Source: Shewanella violacea DSS12
GTDB taxonomy: Bacteria; Pseudomonadota; Gammaproteobacteria; Enterobacterales; Shewanellaceae
NCBI RefSeq assembly: GCF_000091325.1
Contig: NC_014012.1
Location: 372,001 to 436,000 of the forward strand
Length of the DNA: 64,000 nucleotides
Direction of reading: 5' to 3'
Part shown: in pieces, positions 56,510-64,000 of the stretch
Layout: each line of letters starts with the position of its first letter
Numbering within the stretch: position 1 is the first letter of the stretch
Position numbers and translations under genes: made by a program
The notes under the pieces: generated by a model
Told to the model about the DNA's origin: nothing
Databases searched by the model: none
The model's input: only the letters and a program-made list of their open reading frames with translations

Positions 56510-56890
56510 ATGGCAAAACAGATCATACATCTGCTGTTGTTTATCGCGTTAGTTGGACAAAACCTCTTGTCCCCGGCGATGGCTATGCCTGAATTATTGC
56601 ACTCCATGAGTCATGAATCAGCTTGGTTACAAAAGGATTCAGTCTCTTCCCCTATTTCTGAGCCTAAAGCCCCAAGAGGCCAAAATTTCTCTCAAGGTCT
56701 AGTCGAGTGTGACCAAGCTTGTATCATACTAGCCAGTGGCCATTGTGTGACTCATTGCGCTTCCATGATGGGTATTATCCAATCTTGCTCATATATTCTG
56801 CCAGCTACATCCAGTGAACAGATACCTAATCGACTCTGGTCAATACAGACTGCCGATGCCGCGCAAGTTTATCGCCCACCAATGAGTTAA
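56510..56890 (+). CDS. Small secreted Cys/His/Met-rich protein
   Basis: A 126-residue exported protein with a leader (IIHLLLFIALVGQNLLSPAMA), a His/Met segment (MPELLHSMSHES), and a Cys/His stretch CDQACIILASGHCVTHC and later SCSY. It ends VYRPPMS. Leader, metal-ligand content and R-PP end recall CopL/DUF2946-like proteins associated with copper or other metals, but the assignment is uncertain and no metal genes are next to it. No good ribosome binding site is visible (only weak AAGG-type sequence upstream). Confidence 0.6.
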   Translation: MAKQIIHLLLFIALVGQNLLSPAMAMPELLHSMSHESAWLQKDSVSSPISEPKAPRGQNFSQGLVECDQACIILASGHCVTHCASMMGIIQSCSYILPATSSEQIPNRLWSIQTADAAQVYRPPMS

Positions 56891-57124
56891 CTCCAACTCT
56901 CTAGTGGTTTGTCTATTGTTACTGGCTATTTCTGCTGATTTCACCCAGGTGCAGTCTAGCTGTAGCCCAGTAGTTAAATAGCAGTTCCACTCCCCAAAAT
57001 TTTCTTTCGGCAACTTGATTATAAACGAATTAATTTGCACGACATGTGATTATTTTGTTCACAGATTGTTAAAAATAGCTTAATGTTATTGCAATCTGTG
57101 GTCAAAAAAAGATTGGAGTTCTAT

Positions 57125-57427
57125 ATGAAATTATTAACCAGCGTGGCCTTATCTGCAGTATTTGTGTTCTCATCAGCAAGTGTTGTTGCCGATATACCTG
57201 ATTTTTCTAAAACAGCGGCAGCTAAATCTAGCTATGATTTTTCGAAGAATCAGCCAGCGAAGGGAAATCTGTTGCAACTGGATTCGACTCACCATGATTT
57301 TTCTAAAACTGTTGCGGCAGGCAAGCATTATCAGTTTTCTAAAAATGAAGTATCTAGCAAAGAGAAGAGTTCTGACTCCTCGACTCAACATGATTTTTCT
57401 ACCACATCGGCGATGAAGCGAATCTAA
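57125..57427 (+). CDS. Secreted protein of 32-residue DFSK repeats
   Basis: A 100-residue protein starting at 57125 behind TTGGAG. After a signal peptide (MKLLTSVALSAVFVFSSASVVA) the whole mature part is repetitive: DFSKT at about residue 26, YDFSKN, HDFSKT, YQFSKN and HDFSTT. These form two 32-residue units (HDFSKT-x-AA-x-K-x-Y-x-FSKN …) plus a third, short unit. Spacers are Lys/Ser-rich and polar, suggesting an unfolded or beta-repeat periplasmic protein. No known family recognised. A terminator follows. Confidence 0.75.
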   Translation: MKLLTSVALSAVFVFSSASVVADIPDFSKTAAAKSSYDFSKNQPAKGNLLQLDSTHHDFSKTVAAGKHYQFSKNEVSSKEKSSDSSTQHDFSTTSAMKRI

Positions 57428-57477
57428 GAGTTAGCTGTTACAACGAGTAATAACTAAATAGTTAAATCGTTTGAACT

Positions 57478-57514
57478 AAAGGCCCGAACTCACTGTATTG
57501 TTCTGGGCCTTTAT
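57478..57514 (+). terminator. Terminator after the DFSK-repeat gene
   Basis: A stem AAAGGCCC/GGGCCTTT extended by GAAC/GTTC, then TATTTTTAC. 11 bases later the 7-bp repeat begins. Confidence 0.75.
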
Positions 57515-57525
57515 TTTTACTAGTG

Positions 57526-57595
57526 GCTTACCGCTTACCGCTTACCGCTTACCGCTTACCGCTTACCGCTTACCGCTTACCGCTTACCGCTTACC
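57526..57595. repeat. Ten perfect GCTTACC heptamers
   Basis: Ten exact tandem copies of a 7-bp unit without a single mismatch. The right end enters the 3' end of the minus-strand gene at 57584 and provides its last codons and stop (read GGTAAGCGGTAA on that strand). Perfect identity suggests recent or ongoing slippage. Confidence 0.95.
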
Positions 57596-57949
57596 GGATT
57601 TATCTAGGCTCTTATCTAAAGCACGCCCTTGTCGATAGGCATCGATAACCCCAACCAGCCAGCTAATGATAAATACCCAAGTAGCAATAGATATGTAGAG
57701 GGCCGCAGAGCCACTCGGTTGTTCGGTGATCATTGGATAGATCAGATTAAAATCCAGAGGAATGGCACCGGATAAGATCTGATCTGAGATATCCCTCGCA
57801 CGCTCCACCGCTTGATAGAGGAGGTAGACTAATCCACTCAGGCTGACGGCAGAGATAAGGGTGCCGATCTTATATTTTTTTAAGTAAAAGTGCCCGGTCC
57901 CGGGACAGACTAATGCTGAGATCAGTGCGGCTGTGATTGCCTTGCTCAT
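57584..57949 (-). CDS. Small membrane protein, TM2-like
   Basis: A 121-residue inner-membrane protein. The start at MSKAITAALISALVCPGTGHFY has GAAGAAA upstream. The PGTGHFYLKKYKIGTLI pattern resembles TM2-type domains (PG-G-FY motif, then a membrane segment). Three membrane segments are seen (AITAALISALV, LISAVSLSGLVYLLY, AALYISIATWVFIISWLVGV) before a basic tail whose last residues come from the heptamer repeat. Function unknown. It follows the next listed gene by 35 bases and is probably co-transcribed. Confidence 0.72.
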   Translation of the reverse strand: MSKAITAALISALVCPGTGHFYLKKYKIGTLISAVSLSGLVYLLYQAVERARDISDQILSGAIPLDFNLIYPMITEQPSGSAALYISIATWVFIISWLVGVIDAYRQGRALDKSLDKSGKR

Positions 57950-57984
57950 ATGAGTTTCTTCATTACTTGATGTGCATCTTGTCA

Positions 57985-58356
57985 TCATTCTAAATCAATT
58001 CGACCAATGGCCTCATGTAAAAATGTCACTTTATCGATGAATTTTAGTTTAGTTTCAGACTCAGCCTCATTTGCATGGCTTGCATCTAGCTGACTCTGGA
58101 CCCCAAGCAGTTCCTGTACTAACCAGCCGCGGATCATCACGTAATAACGTGAGTCGGTGCCATATCGGCTTATGGTGTCGAGAGAGTCTGGATCTTTGGG
58201 CTTAGCCAGTGCAGCCGAAATGGCTTGGATCATAATGCCTATTTGGTAGGTCTGGGAAGATTGCTCATCATAGAATTGATTTTCTTGAGCCATAACCGGA
58301 ATAGAGCTCAATAGGCTGGTGGCCAAGGTAAAGGATATGAGATTGGCATATTTCAT
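57985..58356 (-). CDS. Small exported protein next to the GATC array
   Basis: A 123-residue exported protein: leader MKYANLISFTLATSLLSSIPVMA, then a polar helical part (TYQIGIMIQAISAALAK, YYVMIRGWLVQELLGVQSQL) with no Cys. No family recognised. The ATG at 58356 has AGG 8 bases upstream; an ATG five codons earlier lies inside the repeat array. The array reaches to within a few bases of this start, so its promoter must be inside or replaced by repeat sequence. Confidence 0.65.
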   Translation of the reverse strand: MKYANLISFTLATSLLSSIPVMAQENQFYDEQSSQTYQIGIMIQAISAALAKPKDPDSLDTISRYGTDSRYYVMIRGWLVQELLGVQSQLDASHANEAESETKLKFIDKVTFLHEAIGRIDLE

Positions 58357-58360
58357 TGGG

Positions 58361-59330
58361 GCGACCTGCATGGGGGATCAGTTTCATTACAGTATCAAGC
58401 AATTGCAGGATCTAAAAGTAAAGCCGATCCGCAATGGGATCCAACCGACTTGGCTCCGAGTGACCAGCTCTGGGAACGGAGCGATCTGCATAGGGCGATC
58501 TACATAGGATGATCTACATAGGATGATCTGAATTTGAGAGTCAGTTCCAATACAGTATCAAGATATAGCAGGATCTAAAAGTAAAGCCGATCCGCTATGG
58601 GATCCAACTGATTTAGATCCGAGTGACCTGTTCTGGGATCGGAGCGTTCTGCATGGGGCGATCTGTATAGGATGATCTGAATTTGAGAGTCAGTTCCAAT
58701 ACAGTATCAAGATATAGCTGGATCTAAACGTAAACCTGATCTGCAATGGGATCCAACCGACTTAGATCCGAGTGACCTGCTCTGGGAGCGGAGCGTTCTG
58801 CGTGGGGCGATCTACATAGGAGGATCTGAATAGGGGGTCAGTTCCATTAAAGTATCAAGCAATTGCAGGATCTAAACGTAAACCCGATCCGCAATGGGAT
58901 CCAACCGACTTGGATCCAAGTGACTTGCTCTGGGAACGATCTGCCTAGGGAATCGCATAGCAGAGTCAGTTTCATTAGAGTATCAAGCAATTGCAGGATC
59001 TAAACGTAAACCCGATCCGCAATGGGATCCAACCGACTTAGATCCGAGCAACCTGCTCTGGGATCGAAGTGTTCTGCGTGGGGCGATCTGCATAGGATGA
59101 TCTGAATTTGAGAGTCGGTACCATTAGAGTATCAAGATATTACAGGGTCTAAACGTAAACGCGATCAGCAATGGGATCCAACCGGCCAGGATCCGAGTGA
59201 CCTGCTCTGGGATCGGAGCGTTCTGCATGGGGCGATCTGTATAGGGGAGTCGGTTCCATTAAAGTATCAAGCTATTGTAGCGTCTAAAAGTAAGCCCGAT
59301 CCGCAATGGGATCGGGATTGCCGGGAAGCA
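58361..59330. repeat. GATC-dense tandem array, seven ~150-bp units
   Basis: A noncoding array of seven related units. The anchor GATCCGCAATGGGATC recurs, with small changes, at 58426, 58589, 58738, 58886, 59014, 59163 and 59298 (spacing 163, 149, 148, 128, 149, 135). Other repeated parts are GTATCAAGCAATTGCAGGAT, CTAAACGTAAACCC and GAGTGACCTGCTCTGGGATC. By direct count there are about 40 GATC sites in 970 bases, roughly ten times random expectation. No long reading frame runs through it. It separates the small minus-strand operon from the RND operon. Confidence 0.92.
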
Positions 59331-59428
59331 GTTACTTGTAAATCTCTGAGTGGTGAGCTTTCTCCTTGTTCATTCCTATTACTACTTTATTTTTGAATCT
59401 TTTTTTCCTGCTGCTTGCTTATGCCTAC

Positions 59429-62400
59429 TTAGTTTTTCGCCTGTTTAGGGTAAGGAATACGAAATGCTAAGGTATAAGTCACCGGCAAGACGATGAGTGT
59501 CAGCACTGAGGCGAAGCCCAGGCCGAAGATGATGGTGATAGCCATAGAGCCGAAGAAGGCATCTGACAGTAGTGGCACCATTCCCAGCATAGTCGTTATA
59601 GCTGCCATCAACACGGGTCTTACCCGGCTCACGGACGAGTCGATCACAGCTTGATAGGCCTCCTTACCTTCACTCAGTTCCAGATTGATCTGATCGACCA
59701 GTACTATGCCATTTTTGATGATCATGCCAGTCAGGCTGAGTAAGCCAAGCAGCGCCATGAAACTGAAGGGCGCATCGAATATCAATAGGCCGGATACCAC
59801 ACCGATTAAGGCTAACGGTACGGTAAACCAGATAACCAGAGGCTGACGTATGGAGTTAAACAGCAGCACTGTGATGAGGAACATGGCCATATAGCCCATA
59901 GGAATTGAGCTAAATACTGATACTTGGGCCTCGCCTGCCGTCTCGTATTCGCCTCCCCATTCGAACTCATAGCCATTTGGAAGCGGGATGGCTTCTATGT
60001 CGGCTCTGATTTTCTTGAAGACAGAATCGGCAGTCTCATCGGTGCCGTTGATAGGATCGGCATAAACGGCCAGCATACGTTTCCTGTCACGGCGCATGAT
60101 AAGCGGGTTTTCCCACTCGGTGCTAAATTCTGACACCACTTGAGTTGCGGGCACGAAGACGTTGTTTTCCGAGCTCCAGACCTGGAGTTTCCACAGACTG
60201 TCGGCATCGAGGCGTTCCTCGGCTGGCGCCCTGGCTATGATAGGCATCAGGTGAGTGTTCTCACGATAGATACCAACTTGCTTACCACTGAAATTAACCA
60301 GCAGTGAATTATCGAGATCTTGCTTGCTGATCCCGGTTTCACGGGCCTGAGCGAGTGCCAGTTGAGGACGGATCAGGGTTACCTGGTTACGCCAGCTATG
60401 TCTTACACCAACAGCTGTCGGCTCTGCATCTAAAATAGCCTTGGCTTGGGTGGCAAGCTGACGCAGTACCACAGGGTCTTCACCGTAGAAGCGCGCCTCT
60501 ATCTTAGCCGCTGGGCTGGGACCATTTTCCATATACTTGAAACGATATTCGGCTTCTGGGTACTTGAGGCTTAACTCCTTCTCCAGTGTGCGCATGTATT
60601 TATCTAAGCTGACAAGATCTGTCATCTCGATCAGTAGTTGTCCGTATGAGTTGTAGCCCTTCTCCGGGACATAGGAGAGCACGAATCTCTGGGCACCCTG
60701 ACCGACAACGCTGGTGAGATTAACTAATCCTATATCTTGGGTCGCTTGCTGGGCAAGCAGGTCTTTCTCTATGCGACCTAGCAGGTGTTCTGTGGCCTTG
60801 ATATCTGTGCCTTCCGGCATCCACACATCCACGAAAAACATAGGCGTGTTTGAGGCAGGAAAGAAGACATTTTTAACGTAGCCAAAACCCATTACCGAAG
60901 TGAACAGCGCAGCGATAACCATGAGTAAAGTGACGGCGCGAAAACGCATGGCCAGATTTAAGCTGCTACGGTATAGCTGGAATATCCAGCCCTTGTAAGG
61001 GTCATCATTGTCATCACCACTGACTTCGCCATCTTTAAACATCAGGTGGCAGAAGAAGGGGGTCAAGGTCATGGCGGTGATCCAACTGATAAATAGCGAG
61101 ATCAGTAACACCTGGAATAGGGATACGCAGAACTCACCTGTGGCTGTGTCTGACAAGCCAATCGGAGCGAAGGCGAGAATGGCGATGATTGTGGCGCCAA
61201 GTAGCGGCCATTGAGTCTGTGACACCACTTGTTTAGATGTCTCTAGTCGGCTTTGGCCACGCTTGATGCCTATGAGTATGCCTTCGGTCACCACTATGGC
61301 GTTATCGACCAGCATACCCAGAGCTATGATTAGGGCACCAAGGGAGATGATTTGCAGCTCGATATTGAGCACCTTCATCATGATGAAGGTGCCTAATATG
61401 GTCAATAGCAGTACCAGTCCCATCAGCAGACCGGCACGCACGCCCATGAATACCAAGAGCACGAAGATCACTATGGCAATAGATTCAGCCAGATTGATTA
61501 AGAAACCTGTGATGGTCTCATCGACCATCTTACTCTGGTCGTAGACAGTGTTGAGCTCTATACCTATGGGGCGCTCATTTTCGAGCTCGAGCAGTCTTTC
61601 ATTGATGGCTACGCCGATATCGACCACGTTGACGCCACTGGAAAATGAGATACCGATAGACAAGGCTGATTCGCCATTGCCGTGGTAGATATTTGTTGGA
61701 GTCTCATCGTTATCTTTATACACCTGGGCGATATCGCCAAGGTAGACCAATTTCGTGCTGCCAGGGGCGCTAATTAACAGACGCTCCATCTGCTCTACTC
61801 GATTAAATTCACCGGTAGGATGGATACGAATTCGGTTATCGCCAACGCGGATACTGCCGGCATTGGAGACCACGTTCTGGCTATTGATCAGGCTATAGAT
61901 ATAGTCTTGATCTAGACCCAGAGCATTGAGTTTCTGCTGGGAAATCTCCACCACTACTTGTTCGGTAATTTTGCCGGCTATGGTGACTTTTTTTACACCA
62001 TCGACAAGCACAAGTTCACGCCTGAGGAAATCGGCATAATTTTGCAACTCACGGCTAGTGTAGCCATCTCCTGAGATGTTGAGCAAAATACCATACACAT
62101 CGCCGAAATCATCGATAACAGCAGGAGTCACAACCCCAGGTGGCAGTTCACCTAGCTTGTCGTTGACCTTACGGCGAACCTCATCCCACACCTGAGGCAG
62201 TTCGTCTGCGCCGTAATGCTCGTGGACCTCTATCTCTATCTGCGACAGACCAGCACTGCTGATCGAGGTGATATGCTTGATAGCATCGAGTTGCTGCAGG
62301 GCATCTTCCAGGGGAAGGGTTACTTCCTCCTCGACCTGTTCCGGTGAAGCACCAGGATAGGCGGTGACAACCAGTGCCTGCTTGAGGGTGAACTCGGGGA

Positions 62401-62509
62401 ATTCGAGCTGACCTAGCCCAAGAAATGAGATGCTGCCCCCCACGAGTAGCAATAGGGCAAACATCCAGCTCACCACTTTATGTTCTATAGAGTATTGTGC
62501 GAAATTCAC
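59429..62509 (-). CDS. RND efflux pump inner-membrane transporter
   Basis: A 1026-residue RND (AcrB-like) proton-driven exporter. It begins MNFAQYSIEHKVVSWMFALLL, with the twelve-segment, two-periplasmic-loop plan. TM4 has GALIIALGMLVDNAIVVTEG with the essential acidic residue for proton relay, and the C-terminal half has LLGLLSLTGMIIKNGIVLVDQINL. It resembles the VexH/MexB-like drug-export branch rather than the heavy-metal CusA branch. It follows the adaptor gene by 61 bases in one operon. No TolC-type gene is in this operon. Confidence 0.94.
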   Translation of the reverse strand: MNFAQYSIEHKVVSWMFALLLLVGGSISFLGLGQLEFPEFTLKQALVVTAYPGASPEQVEEEVTLPLEDALQQLDAIKHITSISSAGLSQIEIEVHEHYGADELPQVWDEVRRKVNDKLGELPPGVVTPAVIDDFGDVYGILLNISGDGYTSRELQNYADFLRRELVLVDGVKKVTIAGKITEQVVVEISQQKLNALGLDQDYIYSLINSQNVVSNAGSIRVGDNRIRIHPTGEFNRVEQMERLLISAPGSTKLVYLGDIAQVYKDNDETPTNIYHGNGESALSIGISFSSGVNVVDIGVAINERLLELENERPIGIELNTVYDQSKMVDETITGFLINLAESIAIVIFVLLVFMGVRAGLLMGLVLLLTILGTFIMMKVLNIELQIISLGALIIALGMLVDNAIVVTEGILIGIKRGQSRLETSKQVVSQTQWPLLGATIIAILAFAPIGLSDTATGEFCVSLFQVLLISLFISWITAMTLTPFFCHLMFKDGEVSGDDNDDPYKGWIFQLYRSSLNLAMRFRAVTLLMVIAALFTSVMGFGYVKNVFFPASNTPMFFVDVWMPEGTDIKATEHLLGRIEKDLLAQQATQDIGLVNLTSVVGQGAQRFVLSYVPEKGYNSYGQLLIEMTDLVSLDKYMRTLEKELSLKYPEAEYRFKYMENGPSPAAKIEARFYGEDPVVLRQLATQAKAILDAEPTAVGVRHSWRNQVTLIRPQLALAQARETGISKQDLDNSLLVNFSGKQVGIYRENTHLMPIIARAPAEERLDADSLWKLQVWSSENNVFVPATQVVSEFSTEWENPLIMRRDRKRMLAVYADPINGTDETADSVFKKIRADIEAIPLPNGYEFEWGGEYETAGEAQVSVFSSIPMGYMAMFLITVLLFNSIRQPLVIWFTVPLALIGVVSGLLIFDAPFSFMALLGLLSLTGMIIKNGIVLVDQINLELSEGKEAYQAVIDSSVSRVRPVLMAAITTMLGMVPLLSDAFFGSMAITIIFGLGFASVLTLIVLPVTYTLAFRIPYPKQAKN

Positions 62510-62570
62510 GGCGTAAAATCCTTGCAGGCGAAAGAGTAAAATGAGGGCTTAGGTAATACTGAGTAAGGGG

Positions 62571-63650
62571 TTACACCCCGCGTTGCCAATGAAGAGGTTT
62601 AACTTTTTGTTCTGCTGACAAGTACTGCACACCGGCTACCACTAGCAGATCGCCCATGTTCAAGCCGGTTAAAATTTCTATGCCATCTGTAGTTACTCGA
62701 CCTAAGGTGACTATTTGCGCTGTCACCTTGCCTGTGTCTGCATGATAGAGCCAGATGATATTTTCGCCATCTTGATCACGCTTCATCACTGCACTGGCAG
62801 GGATTACGGTTTTATCTAGCTGGGAGTCCATAGAGAGATCTAAGCTTAATTCGGCGCTCATACCCGGAAGAATATTGATTTGAGTGGGTCTGGCGAGTGT
62901 GAAGACAACTTCGTAACTTTGAGTGCCTGGAGTCACTTGAGTCGCATGTTCTTTCAGTTTTACCGGATAGGCTTGCTCCGGATGAGCGCTGAAACGCACC
63001 TGAGGTTGAAACTTAGCATGGGGATTAAATGTGATCGCCTGAATGGCCATAGACTCAGGTACCTGGATCACTACGTCAATATTACGATCCTTCTGTATCA
63101 GCAGAACCATCTGGTTTGCCTGAATCATCTGATAATTGTCTATGGAGATCTTAGCGACTGTGCCGTCATATGGTGCGAGTAAATGGGTGTAGCTCAATTG
63201 ATCCCGGGCGTTAGCCAGAGCGGCGGCGGCTGATTTCAGTTGAGCCTTAGCGAGGTCGTAATCGGCCGTTGAGATCAACTGGCGACGTAACAGCTCACCC
63301 TTACGCTTGTAGTCGGCGGTGGCCAGCTCATTATCGGCCTCGCGGTTGAGTAAGGTGTTACGGGCATCTCTGTCATCCAGCTTGGCCAAGATAGTGCCTT
63401 TTTTTACCTGTTGACCTTCTACCAGAGTAAAATCGATCACTTGACCTGACACTCTAAAGCCTAAATCAGCCTGTTTGGTGGCGGCTATTTTTGCCGGGAA
63501 AACACGAATAGAAGCGGCATTAACATCCGTGACTTCCAATAACTTCACCGGTCTTATGGTTTGTGAGGCAACTTCGATGGACTCTGCGTTGCAGCCCGCT
63601 AATATGCCGGTGATCATTATGGCTGCGAATGTTTTTGCTAGGTACTTCAT
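62571..63650 (-). CDS. RND periplasmic adaptor lipoprotein
   Basis: A 359-residue membrane-fusion protein. The leader ends in lipobox ILAGC, so it is anchored by lipid. Lipoyl halves (FRVSGQVIDFTLVEGQQVKKG and LLAPYDGTVAKISIDNYQ) flank a helical hairpin (ADYKRKGELLRRQLIS), followed by beta-barrel parts (VIPASAVMKRDQDGENIIW). It links the RND transporter to an outer-membrane factor encoded elsewhere; the TolC-like gene at 5484 is not specifically linked to it. Confidence 0.93.
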   Translation of the reverse strand: MKYLAKTFAAIMITGILAGCNAESIEVASQTIRPVKLLEVTDVNAASIRVFPAKIAATKQADLGFRVSGQVIDFTLVEGQQVKKGTILAKLDDRDARNTLLNREADNELATADYKRKGELLRRQLISTADYDLAKAQLKSAAAALANARDQLSYTHLLAPYDGTVAKISIDNYQMIQANQMVLLIQKDRNIDVVIQVPESMAIQAITFNPHAKFQPQVRFSAHPEQAYPVKLKEHATQVTPGTQSYEVVFTLARPTQINILPGMSAELSLDLSMDSQLDKTVIPASAVMKRDQDGENIIWLYHADTGKVTAQIVTLGRVTTDGIEILTGLNMGDLLVVAGVQYLSAEQKVKPLHWQRGV

Positions 63651-63865
63651 AAACAGGTTTCCCTATGTGCGACTAGATGTATTAATGTTGGCTAAGATAG
63701 CAGTAACTAATATTGAACAAAACGGGAACATGTGGAACCATAGGTTCCAGATAATGAGACTATTTAGACTTGATTGTTAAAACTAAGCGTGAGCATGATC
63801 GATTTAGTTACCGGTTTGAATGTGAAAATCATCGAGAGACTGTGAGAGATAAGTGAGAGTGAGTG

Positions 63866-64000
63866 ATGAAAACTGAAGATATTTCCCTGTTCCATCGCAT
63901 CGTAGAGACGGGGAGTTTAGTTGAAGCTGCGGATCTGTTGAACCTGCCTAAGTCGACCGTGAGCCGGCGTCTGCAGGCATTAGAAGATGAACTTAAGGTC
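63866..64000 (+). CDS. LysR-family regulator (3' end outside window)
   Basis: The first 45 residues of a LysR-type regulator. MKTEDISLFHRIVETGSLVEAADLLNLPKSTVSRRLQALE is the N-terminal winged helix-turn-helix. The ATG follows GAGAGTGAG. It is divergent from the RND operon with a 215-base shared region, so it most likely controls that pump, as LysR regulators commonly do with divergent neighbours. Confidence 0.9.
   Translation, partial: MKTEDISLFHRIVETGSLVEAADLLNLPKSTVSRRLQALEDELKV

Noticed and set aside
58319..58507. 62-residue plus-strand frame at the array border
   Set aside because: It runs against the exported-protein gene into the repeats and shows no protein-like composition.
58361..59330. 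CRISPR array or insertion sequence in the repeat region
   Set aside because: The units are contiguous and diverged over their whole length, with no constant short repeat and unique spacers, no cas genes and no transposase frame.
59429..62509. Heavy-metal (CusA-type) RND pump
   Set aside because: The adaptor lacks metal-site sequence and the transporter sequence follows the drug-export branch; no methionine relay is apparent.
1..64000. tRNA, rRNA or prophage genes
   Set aside because: No cloverleaf-like sequence, rRNA segment, integrase, capsid or terminase gene was recognised on either strand.

Overview
The window reads as a chromosomal segment of a marine gammaproteobacterium of the Shewanella type. 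This is inferred from gene content and order (YhdP – nitrilase-like amidase – TldD on one side, DarP – PmbA on the other; an arsR–acr3–gap–arsJ cluster; RapA, RraB, CheD and a TorF-type porin), moderate GC, and the many short palindromic and tandem intergenic repeats. No rRNA, tRNA, CRISPR array, prophage or intact transposase gene was seen. The species cannot be fixed from sequence reading alone.

Layout. 1–5.4 kb: 3' part of yhdP, a carbon-nitrogen hydrolase and tldD. 5.5–10.2 kb: a four-gene exporter operon (TolC-like, HlyD-like, two ABC-2 permeases) with no ATPase, followed by a tandem array of decayed copies of the last permease's own 3' end. 10.9–15.5 kb: an Ig-like-repeat lipoprotein and darP (minus), then pmbA (plus), the partner of tldD. 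16–20 kb: an arsenic island made of arsR, acr3, a dedicated GAPDH and arsJ, with ArsR-type operators and a leftover second gap tail. 20.4–30.6 kb: an alanine/glycine:cation symporter, a TorF-like porin, HU, a double-receiver protein, several small envelope or hypothetical proteins, a TraB/GumN protein, CheD and a MaoC-type protein. 30.8–34.5 kb: fhs and a large MscS channel, with a MITE between them. 35.8–39.3 kb: a putative zinc-uptake module (His-rich small protein, His-rich outer-membrane protein, ZnuA-like binding protein, ZnuB-like permease) without a local ATPase. 39.4–45 kb: PlsC-type acyltransferase, RraB, a REC–CheC plus PAS–GGDEF signalling pair, a crotonase and a DUF3530 protein. 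45–56.4 kb: rapA, a PIN–PhoH ATPase, a 1235-residue hybrid histidine kinase and a metzincin-like metalloprotease. 56.5–58.4 kb: small secreted or membrane proteins, one built from internal DFSK repeats. 58.4–59.3 kb: a roughly 1-kb noncoding tandem array with about 40 GATC sites. 59.4–64 kb: an RND efflux pump, its adaptor, and the start of a divergent LysR regulator.

Working together. TldD and PmbA form one peptidase system encoded at two nearby sites. ArsR, Acr3, GAPDH and ArsJ cover both arsenite and arsenate: arsenite leaves by Acr3, while GAPDH makes 1-arseno-3-phosphoglycerate that ArsJ exports. The LysR gene most likely controls the RND operon.

The most unusual content is between the genes: at least five tandem-repeat loci of different unit length (7 bp, 48 bp, about 140 bp and about 150 bp), two cases where a diverged duplicate of a gene's 3' end lies directly behind its stop codon, and ATACC/GGTAT palindromes placed at gene ends. 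The GATC-dense array and the 3'-tail duplications are the best candidates for something not yet described.
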